NCBI GenBank assembly: GCA_033964015.1
Contig: JAWWUD010000053.1
Span: 434,001-498,000 of the forward strand
DNA length: 64,000 nt
Direction of reading: 5' to 3'
Source of the DNA: Scolanthus callimorphus
Taxonomy: Eukaryota > Cnidaria > Anthozoa > Actiniaria > Edwardsiidae
The position numbers were made by a program, and so were the translations under genes. A model generated the notes under the pieces. It was not told the DNA's origin, did not search any database, and saw only the letters and a list, made by a program, of their open reading frames with translations. Shown piece after piece: positions 12,101 through 25,635 of the stretch. Positions within the stretch are counted from its first letter, which is position 1; the number at the start of each line of letters is the position of its first letter.

Positions 12101-15100
12101 CTCCGATAGCTCCACTCTTTGGTCTGTCTTCAGCGCCAACATTTGCTTCTCAAAGTTCTCTTTCTGCGTTTTCATTTCCAATTCTGCGAAAATGAAAAGA
12201 GACAAGTTTAATCAGCTTATGTGGGTTTGCATTGAATCCTGACCGGATCAAACTAAACTTTCTGCTCACCACGACGACATCCTTGCGATTAAATATTCAA
12301 AATGGCAACGTAACATTGAAAAATATCAATAAAAATATCTCTATACCTGGGCCACTCGGTCTTCTGAGCAGCTTTTCTACTAAAAGCATTATTGTCAATA
12401 TCACTGGGATAAGTAGTGGCGAAACATTTTTTGGATAAGCGAGAAAGTATCGTATATCGAAACCACACAGTAAACTGGAAGAGTAACGGTGATAGACCAA
12501 GAAATTCCAGCCGAGCTTTAGATAACAGGCCACAACAGTAGGAAAATGCCTTCGCCAGATCCTGATTGGTACGAACAAATTATTTTATGTTGTTTAGGAT
12601 GCTAGATTTATATGATTCGGCAACATTGGCATTTTGCGCGGAAACATGTCAAACTTGCCAATAGAACGTGTGACATTTAGCATAAATCTACCAAGATACG
12701 GCAAGTAACAGCGCCATAGACATCACAGATTGGTAGAGGAAATGTTTTTAATTGCTTGTCGAATGTAATTGGTTAGTTTTGGTCACACACGCCAAAGTCT
12801 ACCGCTAAATGTCAGATTTAAATGTTCAAGAGATGTGACATCATCAGTGCGGTCTGTCCCTGGGAAACACCTGTCGTAGCAATTAGTTTGACCAATCATG
12901 ATCGGTGTTATATCCTCGAAACAGACATACCATCCTTTAAATAACCAATAGAAAAGCTTGTACTATCAAACTTGACAGGTGCTAAGCCAACACCATCAGA
13001 TATCGCTAAAGCTGTTAGTTTGTGTTGCTCGATTTTGGGGGTTTTATTTCGCTGTCAAAGTTTGACAGAAAAGCCAGAAGTAGAGAATTACCTGTCGAAT
13101 TCATAATTCTTACTAAGGGCGAAATGTATATTGTTTGTAGGAGCGTAGTGTGTGACTTAGTGCATAGAGAGTATTGCTATATTTATCACTAAAGTATGCT
13201 ATTCTTGGATGATGACGTTCGCAACAGTTGGCTATACTTTCCCCTGTCAAATGAAGTATCTGGGGATATTAGAAATGTTTATAATTATAAAGCAAGGCAG
13301 CCAAATAGGGCGAATCTTGGAGAAAACCTGAAGTTTTGCTAACCGATATTGGAAACGCGGGCTATTTCAAACATGTTATATTTAAGAAAATATAAAAAAA
13401 GGCAGGAAAAGGGATACCTTAAACAATTCTCCTTTTTCCACACTTATAGTGTTACAGGCAAACAAGGAATCGGGCAAGAAAACCTGAAGCCCCCATTTCC
13501 ATTATTATAGTTGCTCGTTTTGCTGATGAAGCAGTGGCTACCATACTTACCTTGTGCTTCTAGTCGTTTTCTCAGATCTGCTGCAAGCTTCATGAAGTCC
13601 ACCTTACGAGAAACACATGATTAATATTAGCAAATATCGATATCCTCCGCAGTCTACGACGCTCAAGTTTGGTCTGGATCCCTAAGTAAGGCCGACTAGA
13701 AACCGCGCAGGAGCATGTGTAGCCTGCGTAGCAAGCGTGCATGCAATTTTTTGGCCGCGGGGGATATTTCGCGTGGCCAAGTCATCGAAAATCTCTCGTA
13801 CTTCTTTTCTCTAACCCTAAAACTCCACGGAAACGCTTACGACGCATGTGATACCTGAATTTATTTCTCCTCCCCCCCCCATCCCACTCCCCCCCCCCCC
13901 TTCCCCCCTTCCCCCCCCCCCCTCTAGACCGTGTGTCTACGGAAACTGATCGCATACTTTAAGTTAGAAGCAAAAAATGATATTAAGTCCAAATTTCGCC
14001 CAACGCTTTCAAGGATATTCCACATCCCCTGACCCGTCGAACAACATTTAGGCAGTTTGCCATTCCAGGGTGTACCAAAAATTGGAATTGCCGGTTGGCT
14101 ATGAAAAACGTCAATGGAATGTAGAGGTAATTGAGGATTAGGGGACAAGGGGGCAAGGAAAATTCTTGCTTTTACTGGCATTTTACAACTGCCTCGATAT
14201 TTATACTAGACTATCTATGATCAATCGTTTTACAGAAGCTCAAGACAGCCGAAATAGGGCAACGTCTGTACCTCCATGTTGACATGCGCAGTATTCTTGA
14301 TCTTAAGAGCCCGCTGACCAAACTCTAAAGTACATCGCGTTTCCATCTTATCACAGTTTGTGGGAGAAATGCACATCTGCAAGGATCACGAATAGAGTTT
14401 TTTATGAAAATGAGCGCCCGAGAACGGGCTATCTAGAGTTAAACATCTTCTCTAGGAAAACCAAAATTGTTCTTGAAGCTTTTGGGGTTTTGTCCTAGAA
14501 CATAGCAAGAAGCAATAAATAAACGCAGTCCGATCACAAGATATCATTATAGGAAACAACAAAAAATTGTGGAAGCCTCACCCTGTTCAACGCTTCAAAA
14601 TTCGCACTAAGATTAGGACGAGAAGATGCGCCTTCCCGTTCATTTTTCTAAGAATTCCTCGTTTGACTTTCTATGAATTTTCTCCTGACTCACCACGAAA
14701 CTAGTCTTGCAGTTGCCACCAAGGCTGTCTTGCAGTAGTCTTGTTAAGGAGGAGTTTCGGAATGGGATGTGAGTCCGGGAACCTTCTGATAATGCATGAA
14801 TCGTGTTCCTGTTCGGCGAGACAAACATAATAGACACGTTAACATCCCAAGCTCTTTGCCCGCCATTTTGCCGACTGGTCAATTACCGAGTCTGATTGTG
14901 CATCCGTTTCCATTGACTGTTTGTGGAAAAAACTGACTGTTTTTTTTGCTAACCAAATACCATAAACATTGTTTGATCAAGTGCTTATGGATAATGGTGT
15001 GACGGTCGTCTACTAGCTGTACTAGCACTACACCTTCCTTTTCAGGTACTGATTTTAAGGAAAACATAAAAACGTTCTTCAGGACAAATTTTAATTTCGT

Positions 15101-18100
15101 TAAAACTTCCAACTTACCCAAGTTCGAGCAAAGACAAGTTGATGTGCTGTAACTCGGACAGTCGTTCTCCTTCTACTTGCGCGCGCTTCACGCGTTCACT
15201 TCCAGCCAAGTCGCAGCTGTATGCAGAGAAAAATAAATTATTGTTTTAAGACAAAACTGCAATATTGATAACATCTGTTGAAACAGACAGGATCTATCGG
15301 AATTTGCTTTTCGATGTTAGGACTAGTTCCCTTTGATAATGCTAGTTTATATCGGTGGGGTATGATGGTCACGTTAGGAGTAATTCCGAGAAGGACCCTC
15401 TCCCTTTGATAATGCTAGTTTATATCGGTGGGGTATGATGGTAACGTTGGGATTAATTCCGAGAAGGACCCTCTCCCTTTGATAATGCTAGTTTATATCG
15501 GTGGAGTATGATGGTCACGTTAGGAGTAATTCCGAGAAGGACCCTCTCCCTTTGATAATGCTAGTTTATATCGGTGGGGTATGATGGTCACGTTAGGAGT
15601 AGTTCTGAGAAGGACCCTCTCCCTTTGATAATGCTAGTTTATATCGGTGGGGTATGATGGCAATGTTGGGAGTAATTCTGAGAAGGACCCTCTCCCTTTG
15701 ATAATGCTAGTTTATATCGGTGGGGTATGATGGTCACGTTAGGAGTTATTCTGAGAAGGACCCTCTCCCTTTGATAATGCTAGTTTATATCGGTGGGGTA
15801 TGATGGTCACGTTAGGAGTAGTTCTGAGAAGGACCCTCTCCCTTTGATAATGCTAGTTTATATCGGTGGGGTATGATGGCAATGTTAGGAGTAATTCTGA
15901 GAAGGACCCTCTCCCTTTGATAATGCTAGTTTATATCGGTGGGGTGTGATGGTAACGTTGGGAGTAATTCTGAGAAGGACCCTCTCCCTTTGATAATGCT
16001 AGTTTATATCGGTGAGGTATGATGGCAATGTTGGGAATAATTCTGAGAAGGACCCTCTCCCTTTGATAATGCTAGTTTATATCGGTGGGGTGTGATGGTA
16101 ACGTTGGGAGTAATTCTGAGAAGGACCCTCTCCCTTTGATAATGCTAGTTTATATCGGTGGGATATGATGGTCACGTTAGGAGTAATTCCGAGAAGGACC
16201 CTCTCCCTTTGATAATGCTAGTTTATATCGGTGGGGTATGATGGTCACGTTAGGAGTAGTTCTGAGAAGGACCCTCTCCCTTTGATAATGCTAGTTTATA
16301 TCGGTGGGGTATGATGGCAATGTTGGGAGTAATTCTGAGAAGGACCCTCTCCCTTTGATAATGCTAGTTTATATCGGTGGCGTATGATGGTCACGTTAGG
16401 AGTTATTCTGAGAAGGACCCTCTCCCTTTGATAATGCTAGTTTATATCGGTGGGGTATGATGGTCACGTTAGGAGTAGTTCTGAGAAGGACCCTCTCCCT
16501 TTGATAATGCTAGTTTATATCGGTGGGGTATGATGGCAATGTTAGGAGTAATTCTGAGAAGGACCCTCTCCCTTTGATAATGCTAGTTTATATCGGTGGG
16601 GTGTGATGGTAACGTTGGGAGTAATTCTGAGAAGGACTCTCTCCCTTTGATAATGCTAGTTTATATCGGTGAGGTATGATGGCAATGTTGGGAATAATTC
16701 TGAGAAGGACCCTCTCCCTTTGATAATGCTAGTTTATATCGGTGGGGTGTGATGGTAACGTTGGGAGTAATTCTGAGAAGGACCCTCTCCCTTTGATAAT
16801 GCTAGTTTATATCGGTGGGGTGTGATGGCAATGTTGGGAGTAAGTAAGAGTTAATTACCGAGATTCGAGGCAACGGCCCTTGGGATTATTTGGGTTATTG
16901 CCGAGAATCGAGGTAATTAACTGGCTTATTACAGGATTGGCAAGGTTTTCAGAAAACAGGAACAAATGAAATGCATTCTTCTCGTTGAATTTCAAAGTTT
17001 TGACAAGGAGTATAGTTTGTAATTGAAAAGGGTAGCGCATTCCGATAGGAACTATTGTTAGTTATTTAGCTGTTTTCATAGACGTACGTTCCCCAGAGAA
17101 AATGAATGACAGGTTTTATTCAACCATGATTTACAAAGGTCCAAACAAAAAATATACAGCTTGAGTGCATTCATTTGTTAGCAGAACACGAATTATGTCT
17201 TTTGTTTTCGTACAAAACAGCCAGGCCAGTCAATCGAGTGGCTTTTTGTAAAAGCGCGACTCATTCAAACGGTATTTTCGTTTGTACCACGCACTGACTG
17301 CTACTAGTCAATTTGCATAACGCCGAGTAACAACATGGATCGGAACTGCTTCAAGCTGGAGTAACTGAAGGCAAGTTTCAGGTATTTTGCGCTCGTTGGT
17401 TGTTCTCTAAGATAAGATATGTAAACGATTTCATCTGTATTTTCAGGTTTACCTGCTTGAACACACTCTATGGGCCAGGAACCAAGCAAGTAGGCTGGAC
17501 AAACGCTTTATGGTTCAAGTCGGTTCAAGTGAAGGCGTTTCTCGGATATGGTGTTTTGTGGCGTTCAACGGGATTCGCGCATAAAGGATAATCATGCAGG
17601 AGCAAATAGAGCGGATTTCAGATGACTGTCGTGAGTTATTCGCAATTACTTTGTAATTACACCTATAGGTTTTATTCAGAATTGCTGTAATCACGTAGCG
17701 ATTGGTCTCACTACAGTCATATGAAATTCGCTCTATTTAACAATTAGACAGATAGTCATATAGATGCATAAACTGAGATTATTGGTGTTTTTTTTCTCGG
17801 GATAAGTGTATGGATTTGAATTCACTAGGAAAAGAGTTTGGGGGTGACTAGATTGGGTAGCGGTAAGTAGAATGTCCATGTATTTAACTGAGTTAAATAC
17901 CTAATGTTTATTTAATGAGGTATTTAACTCTGTATATACCCGGGATGTTCCACTTACAGCTATTCAATTCTTTTCATCAGCCCCTCTCTTCCCTAGAGAA
18001 TTTCAAATCCCTTCCCGGCTTTAAGTTACTTGCGAGGTATGTACGTTAGTTGGAGACCTCAAAAACACAATGGAAACCGTGTCAATCATGTAATAATTCT

Positions 18101-21100
18101 GAGAAGGACCCTCTCCCTTTGATAATGCTAGTTCATATCGGTGGGGTATGATGGTGAGGCTCTGTTGTGTGTACCACACCATTTTACTCATTTTAATAAT
18201 TTATTGTATGTTTTTATATATTTTTATTGGTGGAAGTTATTAAAAAAATAAATAAATAATGCTAGTTTATATCGGTGGGGTATGATGGCAATGTTGGGAG
18301 TAATTCTGAGAAGGACTGTTGGCGGAAAATCATAACACCAGTGATAGACCAGTGCACGTTAGACATGCCATGTTAAATATCGTGGAAATGTACACAAGAT
18401 CTATATAAAATATCCAGACGCTTTAAGCTACTGCTCCTTCGTCGGTTTCAAGCTTCATTTGGCAGTCCCCAAACAAGGTGTTGTATTAGAAGATTGCTAT
18501 GTTATACTGATGTGTCATATATTATTATATTATTAGAGAGGAAGCTGAGGCTGCCTTGTCTTAACAGTAGCTACAACATTTGCATCAATGCTATCTCCCA
18601 TTTGCAATGGCATTAATAAAGCAGGCCCGTAGTGAGGGATTTTTGTGGGGGGTGCTAATCTAGAAAAAGCGGACCAACGTGGTATGAATTTATTTTTTAT
18701 TGAGAAACCGCTAGTCAAATTCGCTAGAAAAAGCAAGTGTAATATAAATGCTTTGTTTGTAAGCCCTTAAATGTGGACCTTTTTGTTGCGTGGGGGTTGT
18801 TTCCGCATCCCCGGATCCCCCCCCCCACCCCACCCATCCCCCCTGGCTACGGGCCTGTAAAGGAACGAAGTTTTCATGTGGACGGAATGGAATGACCCCA
18901 GTGTGGACTCCCATATTTTTTGGTCGGGGATGATCGTCGGAAATGTTTAGTTTCACCCCTAAAAGATACCAAACATGGCGTGACTCAAATAATTTGTTAC
19001 CCTAAAAGATACCGTAAATGATGAGGCCTTATGTGCCAAGTAGGCGCGAAGGAGACAGGTAACAGGTAAAAGATACCCATCAAGAGAGTCCCCCCGGGGG
19101 GGGGGGGGGGGGGGGGAATGACAAGATCCATGATTCTGATTGGTTACCAACACAATGGGCTTTGATAGGGCAAAAGCACGACTCATGTCGACGTACATAT
19201 TGAGTTTCCCTTTGATAACGACATCATCGAGAATCTTTATGGATTGCAAGAACTCTTCTTCTTCCTCCTACAGACAAAAAAAAAAGCCTTTTTAACATTA
19301 GTTATCACCTTGAAACCTTCTAGTACTTAGCGTTTGCGATTGGTTTCAATAGAGCGGATTTCAGATGACTGTCGTGATTTAATTGCGTTTGCAATTGGTT
19401 TGTTTTTTTATTGGGCGCTTCTTTCTAGCAACCAATCAAATTGCGAACTAATTACAAGCAAGGAATTACTAGCCAATCAAATTCGAGAATTGGTTTGGCT
19501 CCTGATTGGCTGGGCTGGAAACCATTCAACAGCAAGTTGTCATTACTCTTGTTACTTTCACGACGGTCATCTGATATCTAGGGCACTCTTGTTATATATT
19601 ACATAACTAGCATGAGATGTCATTTTGGCATCAGTTTCGTGATTACCTCTCTTTCGAACTCTTCCTGGAATATGTCTTCCTCTTCAAACAGTTGATCAGA
19701 CAATCCCATAGTGCGCTGAAACAACACCAAGAAAATAACGCAATGAACACCAAGTAAAACTAATTTGGCCCGACAGAGCTGATTTCAGATGATTGTCAAA
19801 GTAAATCAGATTTATTGTGTTTGCGTTTATTTCGCGTTTTTTGATTAGCTTAGCCAAGAAACGAAACCCATTCAACAAATTACCGATCACGTGACGCAAG
19901 AACACAAGAAGCATTATGTGTTTAGTTTTTCTTCGCGTTCTTATTGGATGAGAACCGAGATCTCAGCCAACATCCTGGGAGTGCAAATAAAGGTCATTGT
20001 TGTCAATAGGAACGTATAGGAAACGCGTCTGCTTTACAGTCATTTGAAATCTAATCGAGTCAAAAATGGTCAATTTTTTAATGATACGGCAAACACTAGA
20101 TTGTGGATCCAAATGAGCCCCTATACTCATGCACTTGACAGGCGCACTGCAGAAAAACAACCTTGATATACACTCACCATGGAATCCAGGCTCCACTCGG
20201 ATTCGGACTCCATGACGTCACTGTCATCGTTATCTGAACTCAAGTATCCCCTCCCAGACCTAGGAACCGGAAGTGACAGTCGATTCTGAACTTGGTCATC
20301 TTTGCGGCCAGACATTTCCGGAAGTGACGTTGCTGCTAGGCTGTACTTCCCTGTGGATGGTCGCTTGAGTCCCTCCGACTGTCGTGACGTTGGAGTAGAG
20401 GTAAGGACCGGCTTTTCTTGGAAACTATGTTTGCGAATGATTGGAACCTTGGACTCGCTGGTCAGGTGATCAGGTGTGCTTGATGTACGTGTGGATCGAT
20501 GATGCATTATGGGTAACTTCGAGCCTTCAGCTTTTAGGACAGTGCTCTTTGTTTGTCTTGGGGGAGACGAGGAGGACGACTTGCTTCTTTGTTTAGGACT
20601 GTTACGACATCGCGATCTCTGGATTGTTATCTGACAGACAGAATGAGATCTAAAGAAAGAGACGAACGTATATAAAATCATCACGACTGCCAGTTTTCAA
20701 ATTCTACGCCGCCAACTCTCAGCACAAGGGCAGTTAAATGCCCTGTCAACATAAATTAACAGAGCTCCGCTTTTTTGAGATTGCTGTCAATAGTGCTTTG
20801 ATTGTATTATTTTTCACTGTCTTACTTCTAGCTTATAAGTTGGCTAGAAAGCCAGAGATGTCACACGCAATATGGCGCCACCGCCATTTTGATTTTAAAG
20901 CTTGAATCTGCTTGGCTTCTGCGTGCTGATTGGCTGATTTTTGATGAGCTAGTTGTCAAAAACTGCGTTTTGCCAGAAAAAAAAAAACAGAGCCGAATTT
21001 ATAACTCGGGCTCTTCCACAGGAAGCCCGAGTAAATAGGGAAGCCATTTAAGTGCCCTTAGGTCCATGATGCTTTGCACGCGTAGAATCAAGAAACTGAT

Positions 21101-24100
21101 TTTTGAAGACCCTCAATTATGTAATTCCCAACGTAAAGCGTGTACTCTAAGCCGATCAGAATCGAGATAGTGACTACAATGTATAATAATGAAACGTTAA
21201 AACAAAGGGGTTACTGACCTACTAGAAAGTCTATTCATTTTTGTCTCTGCAAAAACGAGTCGTTTCTTGCTGGTTCTCATCAGCCGAATGACCTCGTCCG
21301 TGCTTCGCACCACGTACTCTGTTAGATTTTCCACATAGACACCTGGTAAATAGCCACACAATTAGCATTACCATAGACTCCTGGTAAATAGCCATACAAT
21401 TATCATTACCATAGACTCCTGGTAAATAGCCACAAAATAAGTATGGTAAATAGCCACACAATTAGCATTACCATAGACTCCTGGTAAATAGCCATACAAT
21501 TATCATTACCATAGACTCCTGGTAAATAGCCATACAATTATCATTACCATAGACACCTGGTAAATAGCCACACAATTATCATTACCATGGACTCCTGTTA
21601 AATAGCCATACAATTATCATTACCATAGACACCTGGTAAATAGCCATACAATTATAATTACCATAGACTCCTGGTAAATAGCCACAAAATAAGTATGGTA
21701 AATAGCCACACAATTAGCATTACCATAGACTCCTGGTAAATAGCCATACAATTATCATTACCATAGACTCCTGGTAAATAGCCATACAATTATCATTACC
21801 ATAGACACCTGGTAAATAGCCACACAATTAGCATTACCATAGACTCCTGGTAAATAGCCACACAATTAATATTACTATATTTGTTACATCCATTTTGAAA
21901 TAACTGTCCATCCTTGCATTCCGATTGGTCAAACATAGTAGGTCGCTTTATAATGGTATTTGACCTGAGTGTAGTGCAATTTGTTGAGAACTCATACGCG
22001 TGATTTCAAAATCGAACGACCGCGCACCACTTTATTACATCCATGTTGAAATCATTTCCATAGAAAATATTTTTTCACACCAAACTCTTTATAAAATAAA
22101 CGCGGTTTGAGTAATAAGCACACGCGCTTCAATATTGTTTTCGGATCAAGATTACACGACACAAGTTCCAAATATTCCACTATTATATCTAATTTGAAAT
22201 CCTAGGATTTGAAAAATATTAACTAATAATCAAATACTGAAAGTGTAGCGCGCGCTAGAAACAGAACTTTCGCGTGAGATCAAAATTTTTTCAATCAGGA
22301 GGTCAATTTGTTCACTTGCTCAGAGCCAATCAGATTACAGAACGTGCGCGTGATTCAAAATGGATGTAATAAATAATGGTACCTGACCTGCGTGGGAGAG
22401 CAATTTGGAAATTGGAAAAAAAAAGGGATATATGCCACCTTGATGAAGTCATGACATATTACTATTTGAGCCATAAAACCTATTTAAGAACCTAAATAGG
22501 CAAACTTGCACGAAGAACCTGTTTAGGCTAACTTGGGGCAATGTAGGTTCTTACTCGCGGGTTTTTATCATCATCGGGGGACATATTGTTGTTAATCACA
22601 TGCCGCTAATTTATTGTTGTTTGCAATTCTAAAGTTCTATTGTGGGAATTTCCTGGAAACAAATTTAAAGATGCACCTTTCTTGGGATCCTCCCGAAGCA
22701 CCATTTCCAGCTTGTGGTTGGAGTTGAGAAGATCGTAGATCTTTTCTTGATAAATTTGTAGATAGGACATGAATACCTGGTGATACAAGCAAATATAGTC
22801 AGAGTAACACCTTTATTGCATGTCTGAGTGCGTCTTGCCCGCGTGCTTGCCGGAGTGCGTAGTGCCTGCATGCATGCCTGTCCAAGTGCGTAGTGCTTGC
22901 ATGTCTGCTTGTCTGAGTGCGTAGTGCCTGCATGCCTGCCTGTCCGAGTACGTGGTGCCCGCAGGCCTGCCTGTCCGAGTACGTGGTGCCCACGTGCCTG
23001 CCTGTCCGAGTGCGTAATGCATGCGTGCCTGCCTGTCCGAGTACGTGGTGCCCGCGTGCCTGACTGTCCGAGTGCGTAGTGCATGCATGCCTGCCTGTCC
23101 GAGTGCGTAGTACCTGCATGCCTGCCTGTCCGAGTGCGTAGTGCATGCATGCATGGCTGCCTGTCCGAGTGCGTAGTGCATACATACCTGCCTGTCCGAG
23201 TACGCGGTACCCGCGTGCCTGCCTGTCCGAGTGCGGGGTTCCCGCGTGCCTGCCTGTCCGAGTGCGGGGTTCCCGCGTGCCTGCCTGTCCGAGTGCGTAG
23301 TGCCTGCAAGCCTGCCTGTCCGAGTGTGTTTTGCCCGCGTGCCTGCCTGTCCGAGTGCGCGATGCAGGGGTGCCTGCCTGTCCACGTTCGTGGTGCAGGG
23401 GTGCCTGCCTGTCAGAGTGCGTTGTGCAAGCGTGCGTGCCTGTCAGAGTGTGTGTTGCCCGCGTGCCTGCCTGTCCGAGTGCGTAGTGCCCAGGTGCCTG
23501 CCTGTCCGAGTGCGTAGTGCCCAGGTGCCTGCCTGTCCGAGTGCGTAGTGCATGCATGCCTGCCTGTCCGAGTGTGTGTTGCCCGCGTGCCTGCCTGTCC
23601 AAGTGCGCGGTGCAGGGGTGCCTGCCTGTCCGAGTGCGTGGTGCAGGGGTGCCTTCCTGTCCGAGTGTGTGTTGCCCGCGTGCCTGCCTGTCCGAGTGCG
23701 TGGTGCATGCGTGCGTGCCTGTCCGAGTGTGTGTTGCCCGCGTGCCTTCATGCATGTCTACCAGAGTGCGTAGTGCTTGCATGCCTGCCTGCCTGTCCGA
23801 GTGCATTGTGCTTGCATGCCTGCCTCTCCGAGTGCTTTGTGCATGCATGCCTGCCTGTCCGAGTGCTTTGTGCCTGCATGCCTGCCTGTCCGAGTGCGTA
23901 GTGCATGCGTGCCTGCCTGTCCCAGTACGTGGTGCCTGCGTATCTGCCTGTCCGAGTGCGTAGTGCATGCGTGCCTGCCTGTCCGAGTACGTGGTGCCCG
24001 CGTGTCTGCCTGTCCGAGTGCGTAGTGCATGCGTGCCTGCCTGTCCGAGTACGTGGTGCCCGCGTGTCTGCCTGTCCGAGTGCGTAGTGCATGCGTGCCT

Positions 24101-25603
24101 GCCTGTCCAAGTACGTGGTGCCCGCGTGTCTGCCTGTCCGAGTGCGTAGTGCATGCGTGCCTGCCTGTCCCAGTACGTGGTGCTTGCGTGTCTGCCTGTC
24201 CGAGTGCGTAGTGCATGCGTGCCTGCCTGTCCAAGTACGTGGTGCTTGCGTGTCTGCCTGTCCGAGTGCGTAGTGCATGCGTGCCTGCCTGTCCAAGTAC
24301 GTGGTGCCCGCGTGTCTGCCTGTCCGAGTGCGTAGTGCATGCGTGCCTGCCTGTCCCAGTACGTGGTGCTTGCGTGTCTGCCTCCCGAGTGCGTAGTGCA
24401 TTCGTGCCTGCCTGTCCAAGTACGTGGTGCTTGCGTGTCTGCCTGTCCGAGTGCGTAGTGCATGCGTGCCTGCCTGTCCAAGTACGTGGTGCCCGCGTGT
24501 CTGCCTGTCCGAGTGCGTAGTGCATGCGTGCCTGCCTGTCCAAGTACGTGGTGCCCGCGTGTCTGCCTGTCCGAGTGCGTAGTGCATGCGTGCCTGCCTG
24601 TCCCAGTACGAGGTCTTGTGCTTGGGATGGGCGGATGAAAACAAGAGACCGAGGTCTTGTGCTTAGGATAGGGGATGAAAATCAAGAGACCGAGGTCTTG
24701 AACTTGGGATGGGGCGGATGAAAACCAGAGACCGGGGTCTTGTACTTGGGATGGGGAGGACGAAAACTAAGAGACAGTCTTGTTCCATATGTTTGTTCCA
24801 TCCCAAGTCGCTTCTTAATCTCTCACTAGTGTCTCAAGAATGGGTGACTCTTTGCGAAGGAGTGATCACTTGAGTTTTCGCACGAAATTGGCCGAACACA
24901 TCCCAAAAATCCTCCGAATTTCATTCCATTCCTTCTAATTTAGTCGTAAATTAGTAATTTTTCTTCGTTTTCTATTTTGTGTGACTACTGTCTCAGGGTT
25001 GTTTCGTTTGCAACTTAAATCTAACTGGTGTTTCCTGTACACAGAGTTCGGGAAATTTCCAATTCTATTATTTTTGCTGAGCGGGAAGATTTCGGGTTAA
25101 GTATGGTAGTCCATAGCAATAAGCCCTTGGCTTCATTTAACCTCCCTTGCCTCACATTTTATTGTGTTATCGTTATTACTCTTTTTCAAAAAATAAAATT
25201 GAACTTGTTAAACCATCGAACAACCAAAATCGATGCAAAAAAATATTTTTAACGAAAGAAAAAATCCATGCCCAACTACCAGCTCCCTTTCTTCGTGGTT
25301 TGTAAAAAAGAACAACTTTTCACAAGGAATTTAGCAAAGATTCTAAAAAATTTCTACTGTGATCAAGTCAATCGCTGGACGCGAGAAACTGCCGTCAACA
25401 GGGTGTTGTATATGATCCATGTATCCATTTTTTTTTCATTTGTATTTTGTGAAGCACGGGTGGCGCAGCGTGTAAAGCGTTTGCCTCTCACCTCTGTGCA
25501 CCGGGTTCGAATCCCAGTCGGGGGCAGTTGGGATTTTTCTCTGCTGTTTCGAACCTTGTGTCCATCGTGGGTTGAAGTGATTCGTCATTTCTCCTGTGTT
25601 TCA

Positions 25604-25635
<32 letters not shown>

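Noticed and set aside
15329..16845. CRISPR-like regular repeat array
   Set aside because: Units are head-to-tail with no unique spacers and the context is an animal intron. The same applies to the 31-, 38-, 40- and 43-bp arrays.
21240..21290. Hammerhead-ribozyme-like string on the minus strand (CTGATGA ... GAAAC)
   Set aside because: The bases between the two core motifs cannot form stem II, and the stretch is kinesin exon 7 coding sequence (LMRTSKKRL).
22665..24685. ORFs of up to 628 codons on the minus strand and many of 60-148 codons on the plus strand
   Set aside because: They coincide exactly with the 31-bp minisatellite; the translation is a 31-residue repeat produced by cycling three frames. 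No start context or splice support.
25028..25252. 74-codon ORF repeated at 27849-28073
   Set aside because: Identical because of the segmental duplication, not because of selection. No recognisable protein features.
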